Source: Lineus longissimus
Taxonomy: Eukaryota > Nemertea > Pilidiophora > Heteronemertea > Lineidae
Direction: 5' to 3'
Assembly (NCBI RefSeq): GCF_910592395.1
Contig: NC_088317.1
Span: forward strand, 1,922,001-1,986,000
DNA length: 64,000 nt
A program made the translations under genes and the position numbers. How positions within the stretch are numbered: position 1 is the stretch's first letter; every line of letters starts with the position of its first letter. The notes below the pieces were generated by a model, which did not search any database, was not told the origin of the DNA, and saw only the letters and a program-made list of their open reading frames with translations. Shown in pieces: positions 35,801 through 50,800 of this stretch.

Positions 35801-38800
35801 AGCCTGGAAATGTTTTGTGTTTGTGTGAAATAGGTGTGTCGGCCGTCATCTCTTGAAGGCAGTCCAAGCATACAGGCACTCGGCCTACCAACTTCTTCTC
35901 CTTCTTCTGCATTCACTCAGACTTGATCAACTGAATAGTGCATATCACTGCTCTGCCCAGCTGTGTGCCATACTGGCCAAGTCATACCTCCTTGAACAAT
36001 GAACAGCTAGGCTCACATTACCACTTCTGCTACATCCTCAGAATCGAGCTAGTCTGTCTGGCAGGCCAATTTCACAATTTGACTCCAAAGTAGCTTAAAC
36101 AGTGCCCATTGTATTTGAATCTTTGAGCTACCCTGGCATACACACTCAGCTAGAATATTGCCATCTCACCTGAAATTTGTATTCATCTTTGACGAACTTG
36201 AAGCCCATATCTGAGATGGCGCGCTGGAAGAAGCCCTTCGGTCGCAGTATGAACACAACATGGAGATCAGCTGGGAAATAACCCTGGAAGGAAAGAAGGG
36301 AACGTATAAGGAAACCAGACGCACAGAGGAAGCCTTCGTTGTCAGCTGAAGAGATCTGATATGATGTGAGTATGTCAAGACCGACCAGGAATCAAACCCG
36401 GGCCCTCACAAAGGAGACAAGCGATAAGTGTGTGTAAGCTTTGGTCATACAGGCTATTAAGCTACTCACTGAGATCTTGCAAAGTATGGCTTTGACGGAG
36501 CTCCATCGGTCCTGGCGCCGATCGACGATCAGGGAGAAGCCGACATTATAACCCTCGAGTCTGGAAGGACAAGATGGGCAGAGATGAGTGATGGGGAATA
36601 AAACGCTGATGGAATGCGACAAGTCTGAAACAACAGTCAACATGGATTATTCTCATTCGCTTAGAATGCACCCAGGTAAAGTTGGTCAGCCTAACCTAAA
36701 GAGGTCAGAAACCATTGAAAAGGTTGCTGCTGAATCCACTGGTTGGGCATATCAATTCCTTTCACTACAACAGCAGGAGAACGTGCAAAAACTATGCTAA
36801 CAATTACCTTTCATCTATAGACCTGCGTGAGCATTAAAAAAATAAAACGCGAGTGTTAAAGAGGGGACGTGCGATAGCAATAGATAACCACACTGGCCCG
36901 TTGCTAGGAAAGATTTCATCATGTAGAGATTTTGCCAGCGGTACTGTTCTCCATAAAAATCCATATTCTTTCAAAAAAAAGAAAATTTACATGTTTTTAC
37001 AGAAGACACAGATGTATAGCAAAACAGACCCACGTACTCTTGCCCTGGCTTGCGGAGACAAACTTTTCCCATAGGACGGACTTCAAAAATTATAAACACT
37101 TTATGGGAGTGGTTTGAGAAGTGTTGAGGAAAAACAGCTAGTTCAATTTTCCGAATCAGAAGGAGATAAACACTATTTTACAGACAGATTTTTGTATCTT
37201 ACATGGCATTCTTATTTACAATATATTTATAAATGTACAAGAATCCAGAAAACAGCTCATTTAGTTCTAATCACTGATATTACCTCTAATCTGAGTCACA
37301 CTATACTGGTTGACGAGATTTCAATCAATTTAAGACATCTGAAATTTCGATGTGACAGTGAAAAGTTGGATGTGCTACATTTTTTTAAAAATTTTTCTTT
37401 AAATGACAGCATTTTTAAGTACCTGGAAACCGGTAACCCACATTTTTGACCAAAAATGAAAGTTGTCAAACAAAAAATAAATCAGTCGGAACGAATTGTT
37501 TAAAAACATAAAAAGCGTGACTTTAGATTAAAGGAAACACTTGAATATCGCTAAAAATGTTAGGACTTTTCATGTAACTAAATCAACATGCGTTTGAAAA
37601 GGAGTTCTGAACTCTCCGGGAAACGTTTATAGATGTATGCAGCATAAAATTGCAAAAACATCAACAGGTTAGTTTTTTAACGACTTGCTGAACTTTTGAA
37701 TACATTAAACATGCAACTTTGTAAGCTGAAAATATTTCAAAATGCAGGAAAAAACCAAGAGCGAGCAGGGGAAATGGTTGTTACGGCAACGAACAGATGC
37801 AGTTACTCACTCTCCATCGGGGTCAGACATAAAGCTGAAAGATAGTCAAACATGGAGGAAGGACAATGATAGCGGACAACAGTTGTACTATACAACTATT
37901 TGTGATGTAGGTTAGCATCTTTTAAGCCTGACATCTTCATGACAAATTGATAGCCGCCTGTCAAACATGGTGACAGAACGATGACAGCAGACGACAGCAA
38001 CCTCCACTACAGGGGTGTTGCAGTCGCTGTTTAGGCAACCACCCCTGGCAGATGTCAGCAACCTCCACCACAGGGGTGTTGCAGTCGCTGTTTAGGCAAC
38101 CACCCCTGTTGACAAAGCTGCTACACATGCATTCATTGACTGACAATGCCGAGTGGCACTAAAAGGTGTCAGCAGGGGTTGTTGCCTACTGGGTGCCTTG
38201 TTTTGATGGCAGCGGTTGCGGTTTGGCAACCATTTGGCAGTATTTGTTTTGTAGCTTGTGTAGGCCTTGATAGTCTAGAAGTTAGAAATCTTGAAAAAAA
38301 CAACATTGGAAATGTTTGGTTTCTAAAATCTGAATTATGATGCAAACTTATACCTAATGTACACTGTATGTGTGTCTAAGATTTTAAAAGTGATTTAGAG
38401 TTGAGAGCCTGAAGAAAGATTTGGTGCAGGTTAAAACAAAGTGCAGTGGTGCAACTCTGATCAAAACTGTGATCCATCACAGCAAAACCATACGTTGTCG
38501 CTCTGAGCTTGGCAGGCTGAGACAGACCAGTAGTTCATTTCACTGTTGTCTGCCATTTGTGAAATCTGAGTACATCAATTTCTTCCATTACCTCCTCAGG
38601 TGTCATCTGAGCTCATCTTCTGTGCGAAATGCGCCTGGTTTTGCCATAGTTGGTGAACCAGTAGAGCCCAAAATGTGAATTGCTTTTCCTTCTGTGAATT
38701 AACCTTCTCCATGTCAGAATTTCAGTTTTCCCCAAAAAGCCGCAGCTCACATTAATGGGGTCTACAGTTTCATATTCAAAGGACAAAACACTCCTACTTA

Positions 38801-41800
38801 CGATGGCACACATGTCAGATAGTTGACGACCTTTCTGTACTGCTCCTCGCTGAGTTCAGGTGCGGTTGGATTGTCGGGGAACGTGATGAGGGTGTGGCCA
38901 TAGCGATCTTTACCCCCTGAGAGAGAGAGAGATGAGAAATATATAGTTACGAACATTGAAATGGCCCAAAAGGTCACCAGAAAACATGTGTCGTTTGGCC
39001 CTCCCCAAGATAACCTGTACCCCCCCCCCCCCACCAAAATGTAGCCCCTGAAGACAGATACATGTATTAATATTCAATATCTTACCTGATATGAAAGAGT
39101 ATCTGGCATGCAGGAGGTCGGCGACATCAAGGACCGTCAGGTCACCACACGGGTCACTCTGTGCCATAACATATTCTGCAAAGATAGAAACACAAACTGA
39201 ATGAGAAAATCTGATGGTGATTGTCATGAAATCTTGAAGAGCTATAACGTATTTTTCACACTGGAACCATGAGAGAAGTTGTCAGCCTGGAAGAAAGTGG
39301 CAATAAGGTCGCAGGAAATCTTTCCACAGAAGTGTGATGACCTGCAGTAGGAAAACCTCATTTGGGGGAAGAATGGGGAAAGGCCCAAACTAGAGAATTA
39401 CAGAGTAATGGAGATAGCCATATAATGGAGATAAAACATTGATATCATAACGGCCATAATGCTTACTAATGCAACAGCTTGTGTTGACGGTAGACCACTC
39501 CGCCTCTCACTAAGTGGTCAACAACAGGTGGTAGTATGGAACTGTACATACGCCGTACAAACCGTATGTAAACCTCTAATGTATCATGCATTAGGTTTGA
39601 TCGCATGTACAGCATCACCATATCGATTCTTTCATAGAAATCTTCCTCGCATCAATAGTTATTTTTGAAAAATTATGATATGCTATGCTGTGCCTGGTGG
39701 TGTATTGATATTTTCCCTAGGAGTAGGACAGCAAAGTAATCCGTATAGCTGATTCTAGGTACAGCTTATTGGTGCTTTTGCTCTTACACAGAAAATGAAT
39801 TTTGAATCAGACCTACCACATCGTTCATTTGGTACGAACATGACCAGTTCCTGCGAGTGACAATCATACTGAACTTTGCACAGTAAGCAACGGTCCATTT
39901 GTGGCGACCGGGGAATCGCTAAATCCCAGTCGATGATGTCAAAATCATCGCAATTCGCAACAGCCATCTTAAGTTTCGTATCCGTGAATTTTAAGTCCAA
40001 AGTTTGTAAGACTGAAAAGTTACCATTGTTACGCTATCCGTCATTTGAAAATTCATGCCCAGAACTTCATGAACAAGAAAAATGTGGATGTGTGCGTGTC
40101 CATTTGGAGCACCACATTTGTATTTCTATGTCTCACCCCATTCTTACCCTGAAACTGAAAATCAGTCTACACGACGACGTCTACTCCACTTCATCCGCTA
40201 ACGTCCAGAGAAAACTGGTGATAATGCTCATTCGTATCCGCAAATCAAAGTCAAATACACACCATCTATAAGCAGTGTATTACATTGTCATTCGATTCGT
40301 CATGAGAAGGCAACATCTGGCATTTTTCGTAATTCCTCGATGAACTTGATAAGCCAAAGTGATTTGATTCAGATTGGGCTAAAAGTGCATGAGCGAAATC
40401 ACTTTAAACAGTGTTCGGCCAACAGATGATAAAATAGGACTTTGATACCGCCAATGCATTATATTCCCTCCGAGGATGGGTAACACTCAACTCAGAGCGA
40501 GTGGTACTTAAAGTTGGTGGGAGCAATTAGAGTTGGTGAATTGATTTTACTATGAGACTTACAGTGGGTCCTCTACATGGAGAAGTTACTGCCGGGCCAA
40601 CACAATGTATTCTCAGTTCCTGCAGATAGTAGACTCTCAGAAACAAAGCTTTAGAGGTTTTCAAATACCTTTGATCACAAATATGGAGGTGCAGTGATTT
40701 CTCAGAGAAATTAATAATCTCAATGGTTTTCGATATTCTGAAACAACTCCAAGGATGCAGAGGGAACGCCTAAGAGACTAGCCAGTCACAGAGACCAAGT
40801 TGGAAATGAGGGAATGTCCACTCTTCATGACATGCAATCATTCTTTGATGTACAAGTACATGGACAAGAACACCCCGTTCCATGAAAGTTCATTTGATTA
40901 CCAAGCACATGATTTGATTTCTCTTGAGTCCACTCACCAAGTTAATAATTGGTGAGAAGATTGGAAGATGGCTTTCCTGGAAGGCTGCTAGGCATGCAGT
41001 ATGGTCATGATTGATGACACCAATGCCATCTATTCAAATTGCTGGGAAAGGACAGGAAAGAAACACTTCTACCACGCTACTGACCGCCCTGGATGAACAT
41101 GAGACCAGGCGTTATGTCAGGGGAAACCCAAGAAGAACTTCACACAAGAATAAATCCAGCCAATGGCTTCTGCAAATTCATCCAAACTTCACATTATCGA
41201 GCTAGTAATCCCTTTCTGATATATTCAAACTAATACATCCTGGTTTCACGCGTCTCGCCTATTGATTCAGATGGCCTGACTTGCTCGCAAGGCCAATCGA
41301 TAGTCGGCCATCTTGGAAAGGTGTCAAAGGCATTCAACAGGCCATTGAACTCTGCAGGCAGCAAATGCTTGGCAAAGATTTAAAATCGCCATTGGCCGTA
41401 TCAAAGCTTTTGGCAAATCAAGCAAAGACCTTGAATTGAATGTTTTCAAAGGGATTTCATTCAAAAAACACGTAACTGTTGCTAATTGTGAATAAAGTAC
41501 CCCCATATCAATCTATTTAGATCACACACAGACCAAACGACATCCTTCCAAACAGGAAAACCTAAGACCATGAAACAACTTTTCATATTATCCAGTTATC
41601 CTTGTCTCAAATATCACAAAATTCACACCAAGCAAACCATAATCTAGTCCGCTACGAACAACGTATATGCATAGGTTAATTTCACTCCATATCCCACTGA
41701 TATTTTCCGCAGAAATAACGATAACATACTCTTAACATCACGCTATAGCATGAAGTATAAAATGTCATCGAGCCCCTGGAGCGCATATTATCTCCGCATT

Positions 41801-44800
41801 ACTACCTAGCTATATCAAAGAGGAAACGTATCATATGACGTCAAGAGTGTATCAACGTTGTGTTTGACTTTAAAATCTTATCCACTCTCCTCGTGTTGAC
41901 TTACACATCTGTACAAATTGCATGAATTCAAACATTGTTATTTCGACATATACATGTTTGTGACAGTTGTGTATTGATTGAAGGCTGGGTAGGTAATAAC
42001 TGGTCGTTTCTCTGGAAGATTAGTACATGTATTCGTGGAGAAATTGCATAGAGGTAAAGGAGAAGTACAGCACACACTGCCAGGAGCCATAAGTCAATAC
42101 TATAGTTTTGTGGTAATTTCTGTACTGAAACACCTCGAACTGAAAACTGAAATGAGGAAAATGTCTTACTTGATCTTAGGGTGCGAATCCTCTCAGCTAG
42201 ATTTTGGACATATTGAAGAAATGTTGGGAAATATATCGCCGATGATAATCCTGTCAAAACTTCGGCATAAGACACCATTTTTGTACGGTTTATGCAAAGT
42301 CTTGCTTCACATTGGATTGGGGTGTCTTTTACCGGTTTTTATTCCCTTCCCTGTTTGAGTTCATCACGAATATTCCAATGACAATCGCCAAGGTAATTGA
42401 TAATACACCTAAGGGGAAAACCACAAAGAAAAGCTGCCAAGTCATTTTCTCACTTTTGGAATTGGGATTTCAGATGAAAAGAAGCCTTATTGAGGCATTC
42501 TTTGAACACCGCAGATCCTGGAGCTTGCTCAACAAGGAAGCTGTCCAAGTGGCAAGAAATATCTTGTGATTTGATCACTGGGAACACCAAATCAAAAATA
42601 AGTTCCCGATATGACAGCTATCCAGAACAGAAACAAAATCCTGGTTGACATCAGTAATTTGAAATCCAATCCCTAGTTTCCGTACAGTAGAAGCAGTTAC
42701 TGTATATACTCCAGTTGAATATGAATGAAACTTGTCAATAGAACACATGAGAAAGGAAGGACTGGGAGATATTCGAAAAGACTCCAAGTTGAAAGCTGGC
42801 AAAGCACTGAGTAAGACTTAGAGTCTGGCATTGCATCAAGAGCATTGAGAGAATGAAATTGAAAAAGAACTTCGCTGCCATTCCTCCAGGCATCTAGTTA
42901 CATATCGAATGGAAGGCTAGTCATTCGATAAGCAATTCAGCAGATGCTAATGCAGGAATTAAGATATTGAATATGATTACTTCACACACAGACTTTGAGT
43001 ACGAGAGATAGAAGCATTAAGCAAGCGCTTCATGCATCAGGTGTGAGTGCATACTCCATAGGTCTTCGGGGTCTACTTGGTGTTTTTAAAGCCTGAAATA
43101 TGAACTATTATAAACACAGGAATCTTTGTTTATACTTCTGTCAATGATTCATAAATAAATGCAAGAAGGGGCTTCGTCAGTAACTTATTTTGCATTGCCC
43201 ACACTCACATTGCCATAGCAGTCGAAAAAGAGACCAAGATCGTGGCAAGTAGAAAGACAGAGGGGTCAATTTGAAGCTAACCTTACCTTGGTGTTCCAGG
43301 TCCTGAACCTCCTCCTCCTCCTCCTGGTCCGTAATGAACGAGAATAGATCCATCAACCACGGCCAACATGGAATCATATCAAAACTGAACGCAGCCATTT
43401 TATCACAGACTATATCCAAATTATTGCAACAGATATCACAAGTCTATTCTAACGAGGCAATGGTCAAATTTCACTTGCGACCTTCGTAGAGGTCATTGAG
43501 TCACTTGTGACCTTTGTCAAGGTCACTGAGTCACTTGTGACCTTTGTCAAGGTCATTGAGAGAAGTTCTGTCATGGTATCCATAGTTACAGGCAACACAT
43601 CTGATCCAGTGAGTATTTCTGACTTTAACGTATTGTATCACTAACTACATGTAAAATCAAAGCTATTGCAATAATAGTCACAATATCACTTGAGAGAAAT
43701 CCTTCTTTGCCCCTCTTTAATTTGAATCAACACACTTGAGAACAGAAAGCCAACCAATCCACAAATGCCTACTACGAGTACTAGTGTGAGAAGAACCAGT
43801 ACACCCACGGAATTGAAAAGTACATCCCACTGAAAGAACCATTTATCAATAGTTGAGAAATGTTATAGACTACATTGAAAATAGAAACTACTGATCCCAA
43901 TAAGTGAGCGTCCTACACGAAATCAGATATCTCGCCCTCAGATATGACAGAATCGGAGAAATCGTAAAATCTGTAATAAATCGCCTGTCAGTCTTTATGA
44001 GTGTGGGAGCGGTGGATCAAATCAAGGGTCATCTGAGTAGGACAAATCAATCACCAAGGCACGGCTGTATCATGATGTAGGAGATGGGTCAGGTCAAAGA
44101 GTCAAAACGCCACTCTGGCTCAGAAATCTCTTCATCAAACTCGAGCTATGGGTAGACCATTAAAGCACCAACAAGGGTTCGATAGAAGACTGTGGACTAC
44201 TCGATCACAAGTACCAGGACATGGTCAGAAAGTCAAAAGTGCTTCGCACTCATGACGTAAGAATCGCAGGTTAGGCGGATCTCAGACAAAATTTGCTTTC
44301 TGTGATAGAGACATGACCTCCATTTTGTCTGTGTTTTGCTACTATGATGTATTTTCTGCGGTAAAGCCTGTTTGAGGATCACCACTGACCTCTCCATAGC
44401 ATTCTCTATTCATTTTCCCAGATCCAAAGAACCAATCTTTACTTGCATAAACCAGAAGAAAAAAGACGAGATTGCCAAACTGATTTATGAATACACGGGA
44501 AAACCAATCATGAAGAATCCATTTAATCTATCCAATCATGGTAGGGCATGTTCAATTGATAACTGGTATCAGTTACTGAGCAGTTTGGAATAAAAGTGGA
44601 GGAAGTTAATCAGCTTTTTTCCAAATGAAAATTTTAGCAAGTGGTTTAGAGAGAGGACAAAATTTCAAGTGACCATCCTGTCAGGCATTGAACCCAAGCA
44701 CTTGCGTTGCAAGACTGATGGTCTGCAAGTGCTACACCAATCACCATGAATCACTAATTATGGGTCAGTAAAACCTTATGACCTGTCCATTCTATATCTG

Positions 44801-47800
44801 GTGCCATACATACCACCGATCTCAAAATAACACAAATAGGCATGCCCCAGCATCAGAGAGTTCATCCCAGATTTAGAAACATGGCAAGTTCATCTGATTG
44901 GTAATAAGATATCTACGCTCAGAACCAATCACTGATAATCAATAGATTCCTGTGTACATCTGATCACTGGGTTTGATTGAGTTCAAGAAGATTTGCTTCA
45001 AGTAGGCAGCTGGTGTTGGAGGCAGGCAGTAACCTAGATTATTCCACCACATTTGCCAGACTGTTTAGTAAATATATTCCAAATCTATACAATACTCCTC
45101 AAGATCTACAGCTAACTTGCATCGCTCACAAATGCCTCCAAGCTACAAACATCACTGATCACCTCCTCAAGAATACAACAGCGAATGTTCGCCACATTTC
45201 TTCATCAGACGAGATGGTGTAACGCTTGAAGAAAACTCATTTGGTGAAGTCAATATTCCTCAAGAATGCAGCTATCTTTCATGACTCTGACAAACGACCA
45301 ATCACCACCAGAATATCCACTGTAGTTTGCCACATCTCTGACAACATAAGAGAGGGAAATGCCTCAGAAAACTGAATGGGTGAAGTCAATGTTCCTAAAT
45401 AGTGCAGCTATCTTTCATTGCTCACAAAGAACTGATCACCACCAGAATACCACACTCTGAAGTCAGCCACATCTTTGACAGCAGACAAGACGGCTACCCC
45501 TGAAGAAAATCAAATCCAAGTGATCCATTATAGGAAATATTGCTTGATTGATGGGCAATATTCCTAATGATATTCTGATTAGTGTTCATCTAGGAGTGAT
45601 CAATACGCATCAGAATCAATATACGGCCACAATTCGAAAAGACCAACGGACACCAGATATCCGGTGGAAAGGAGGTATTTGGAAGTCTCCAAGATTCATT
45701 AGGATGATTGTAAGATCAGAACAGCTGAAACACTGTATACCACAAAGAAGATATCCTAAATTAAGAAACCCAGCTATGACATACAGCCAATTAATTCTCA
45801 ACAAATCACTGCCTCATAGGCATAGGTGCGAATCAGATCTGAACTGCTCCTCAAGTCAATAGTCATCCAACCTCCACTTTATTCGAGGCAAGAAGCTATT
45901 CACCTTCAATTGTTAAACATGCTTCCGCCCACCAGAATCAGCAGCGTTTCAACAAGAAGTATTGAGAACTTAAGGTACTTCGCAGGCATCCCAAGTAACT
46001 GATCCGACTGGTGAGTGAATTCACTGAGGCATTCGCAAGAGAATTGGTCAGACACGAGACCTTAACTGCTCGTACCATCCGAAAGTAGATGCACCTGTTG
46101 AGGAGATTGGCTGAAAGAATGCAGAACCAATAACTGGGCAATGTTCTCTTGCAAGCTTTATCCGATGATCGGATGAGGTTACGGAAGCTTGGGGAATGAT
46201 CAATACAGGGCAATGGGTCAGATGAAGATAATGATTTACATTGCCGCGCTAGCTTTGGCAATCGCTTGGAGAATCTGTCAACAACATGAGGAAACTAAGC
46301 TGGTATGATTACAAATATTTGAACAGGAAATTGTTATCAGCAAATCTATAACGGATAAGCGCACTGATGAAGAATTTTGTCACATGAGTGTTAGGTCAGT
46401 TTGATTCTTCATCATGAAGCTACTGTTGCCTCAGTACAAAAAGCTTGACCCGAGGAACAGAACATCTGTATGGATAATGGGATGACTACCACTCAAACAC
46501 ATGTCACCATCAAATTTAAATTGATCGACAAAACTGGTAATATCATACCGATATACAGTACTACTGATATCATTCATCTTGATCAGCAACTTCCCATTCT
46601 CGTATAAAAATGACACTAATCGTAAGACCACACAAAGTCAACAGATAACTCGAGAAATGATGAGTAGCCCGGAGTGAAATCAACATGCATTTGTAAAAGA
46701 AAATATCGACTTTATCACAAGGATAACAACAGCCTGAAGCTGTTTCAAGAAAATCCTTTTCTATCCACTGTTCTTCATTGCTCTCACAGACGAGATAAGA
46801 GAAGCAAATCATTCATCCAACAGATGGAAAAAAAAATGCTACAAGATTTGCACCTGCAAGAACTTGTTTTCAAATACAACGAAACGACCACCAACCTGTG
46901 AGGAAGATCGACAGGTAGCCAAGAACATACAATCAGCTAATTTGAACCCACAAGTAGCTCATTACTCTCAACTCAAGGACGGTTGAAAGTTTTTGAGATT
47001 TTTCAAATCGGAGTGAATGTACATGCGGACCTCCTAGTAATCCAAGAAACAAACAGAACTGATGGAACAGGCGGAAAGATGCAGATTCCAGCTCAGACAG
47101 ATCACAACTTGGACTGAGTGATAGATGCTTCAGTAGATGCTTGTTGGTCACAATCAGCAGGGCAATCGACTGGTCATCTTGTAGATTTGCACAAATTTTC
47201 GGTTGATTCCTTTGGAATTCCTTTGGACTGCAAAATAATGGGGATTTCAGTTTACGCCTTCTGTGCAATGATATCCAAAAAGACTTGATATTGGTTCAGG
47301 CCCTTCCAGATTCACCCAGATCTGCCGGTACTTCAAATCACCTGACAATTTTATGACCGAAACAAAGACAGGAAGGAAACGAGGCCTGGACACCAAGCTC
47401 AGCTCATTGCCACGATTATCATGCTGAATCACCTGATCAAAGAATAATATCACGAAGTTATAGCTTTTTTGCAAACAATCAATGCACACACAAACAGCTG
47501 CAGATGACAATGAATCGGAACAAATGAGAAGATTTACATTATTTTTATGAAATATTGAATTTTTATGAAATATTGACAAGAATAATTCACTTTATGCAAA
47601 CGAGCACACGCCTCAATAACAATATTGAACTTCACAATTTTGAGCCACATGTAGGCTGAACTGCATTGCACACGGTGCCAAATGAAGAATTGTATTTCTA
47701 CTTCCCAACAAGCGAACTTCCATCTAGCACACCAGAAGAGAGTGAGTATAAAATTCACTTTGAAAAATGCAATTACTGGGTCTCGCTTACACCTGTTAAT

Positions 47801-50800
47801 CCAATTTGAAGACCATATCAAAACTAGCCCAAATTTTTTAACTTCGAATGATGTTATTCATTAGTTCCCTGAATCCACAGAATCCAACGGACGTCTTTGT
47901 CAGTGAGGATGCCAATGAAACTCACACCACAGAGGAAAATGGATATAAAGCAATCTAATTCCACGTGAAAAGGCTGCTGTATTGACTATTACTGCAATAT
48001 AACTCCAATATTATGTCCAACTACACATATCCTACTACACATGCAGCAAGTCACGACAGTTCCTGGTCGGAACAAAGCATGAATATTATATTTCTATCCA
48101 ATGAAACACAACCTGTGTCTGCAGCATGTTCCGAGAATATAATAAAGATAATTTTTTATAATTCACAGTTTGAGTGCACAATCTCCACACTCCAGCTGTG
48201 GCAATTTCCGCCATTTTTTATGACAACGACGTGGGATCTTTCATTAAGAACATCGTCTGATTGGTTAGACAGAATTAAAGACAACATCTACATATTTTAC
48301 TTCAGTACAGGATGTACCGCAGCATCATTATGTTCTTTACAACGTCATAGAATTCAAGAAGAAAACACGATGCCAAATTTTAGAATAATCACATGCTCCG
48401 TGCCGAACCTAGACCGATAATCTTGGGGTTTTTGTCGATAATTTCATTCCAAATGAGATAAAAACCTTCATTATTTCAATGAGTAGCAAAGATGGCACCC
48501 ATCGCGATAGACGCCAAAGGAGAAAAACACGATTATCGAGAAACTTCAGACTAAATTTGCCATTAACTCAATAAACAGTCAAACTTCATTAATGGAAAAG
48601 TGCTCGAGGGATTTTTGGTGGCTCATGTTGTGAATACAAAATTGCAAGAGCAGAGTGATCAGAAGTTGACTTCCTTGACGTTTCAAATCGTGAATTTGAT
48701 GCACCTGCTTCATGCAGATGAACAAGACGCTATTCCACCTTCCTTGTGACCCTTGCATGTCTTCGTACTTCTATCCTCTGTCCTTTGAATACAAGACAAG
48801 GGAAGAGAAAGTTACCATATCAAAATCTGGCCCCATATGCTCCACAGTACCAAATTGGAACACAGACCCAATGCTCTAGCAGTACCAGATGATGTCAATG
48901 AGCCATGTACTTCAAGACTGCTCACTTCACGAAGCCCTCAGAAAAGAAATATGATCCAAAGTTGTCAATCTAGGACCAACTGTTCAAAGACACAGAGCGG
49001 AAATACAGAAGGCAAGAGAGTACATCCGACGTGTAGGACTGACTGTCTGCAGGAACTAATGAAGAAGATGTAGAAAGACAGGCGAATGACCTCACATTGG
49101 GCACACGAACGTCCACATGAGTTAGGAGAACGATGGGTTACAGCAAAGGCCTGTTGTTTCTCTTCAGACAGATATCGTATTGTCCTTTACTGTAGTTAGT
49201 CCAAACGAGTTAAGCCACAGTTGACGACTGTTTCCAGAATTGTATCCCAAGAAACAATACCAAGAACGATCTGCAGACACCTCATTGTCTCCACTAATGC
49301 TGATGACATTTCCGTAAAGGACAAAGGTGGCACATCGCAGGTATCTAAGTAAAGATGGTGTGGGGACAACCTGCCGTTTCCTGATAATGACTTTTGTTAA
49401 CGATGGCAAATGAATACGATACACGCCATCATCGTTCTCAACGGACGAGTTGTTGTTTGTTCTACAGCTATCTACCTCTAGCAGGAAAGCAGCCATGTTC
49501 TCGAAAACAAATCATCGACAAAGATGCTTCGGCATTTGAAAAACTTCTTTGGGAGCATTGAAGTTGAACACAAGTGATTATGATTGGTCTGATATGTTCG
49601 AAGATACGTACAGTGATATTGGCAAGGTTATACTTGAAATAGCCAAGACGAATAACCGTGTCAGTTCAATGTTGGCAATGTAGATCATTCAAAATGTTTT
49701 TCCATTTCAAAATCAGCAAAATCACAAATACAGAACAGTGACCTGCAGATGAGCAGCTGATATCCATCCAGAGAGCGATTTGAAATTCACATCACCAGAA
49801 CCTATTCCCCCACACACTCGCCAAGAAAATCACCAATCTGGAACACAAAGCCAGTCCATCAGAACACACATACTTCCAAATCAGCAAAATCACAAATACA
49901 GGCTGAGCACTGCGGAACAAAGTTCACACCATCGCAAACTCTTCCTTCCAACATTCTCCAAAGTATTCGAAAATTGCCAATCTGAAAGGCAAAACTACTT
50001 CTTCACACATCAGAATCAGCAAAATCACAAATACAGGCTGAGCACTGCAGAACAGCGACCAGCAGGCTAGCAGTCGATATATTGTTCCAGTGAGTGATTT
50101 GAAATTCATGCCATCACTGCCTCAGGCTCCAGACTGATTCGCTCAGTTCCTCAGGAGCTTCAAGATCAATAGGTATACGACCAGCGATCCGCTGTTTCGA
50201 GACATGGACGAACACTTTAGCATTTGACATGCATGATATGCTCTTTTAATGGACAACTTTAGGCAGGAGCCAAGTGGGGCAGATTAAGTTACCAGTTGCC
50301 AAAAGGTATCTTTCAACCCCTCCCCAACAAAGTTGTAACAAAATCCATGAACAATCCAGTGTCACCATAGATTTAATGAAAGAAGCAACACAAACGGCTG
50401 TACGAAACGTTAAAAAATATCACCGAAATAGCAGCTAGCTACCAAAAACATCATCATTCAAAGCGATGTTGGAGCAAGAAACTATTCCTCTTCATCTCGA
50501 CTGTAAAGCCTACTGCTCTCGATTCAACGAAACCCATATACCAAATGACAAGATGAGATCTCTCGAGGATATCCTTCAACACACTCTAGAACAAAAGACG
50601 CAGACAGATCGATTTTAAACTCAACACTGACGAACGCAGATAGAGATTTTTGTAACTTTTATTAAACCATTGAAAAAGCAATAATCAGAGCTCTTGACAA
50701 TGTCGAAAGTGAAGGCAAGGATGATAAATTGTATTTTAACATGAAATTACTTGATAGATGATGCAACTAATGGGCCTAGACATGAATGAAGATACGCTTC

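Noticed and set aside
45938-47579. Minus-strand frames of 107-111 codons
   Set aside because: All begin on TTG and contain no recognisable motif; expected by chance in this composition.
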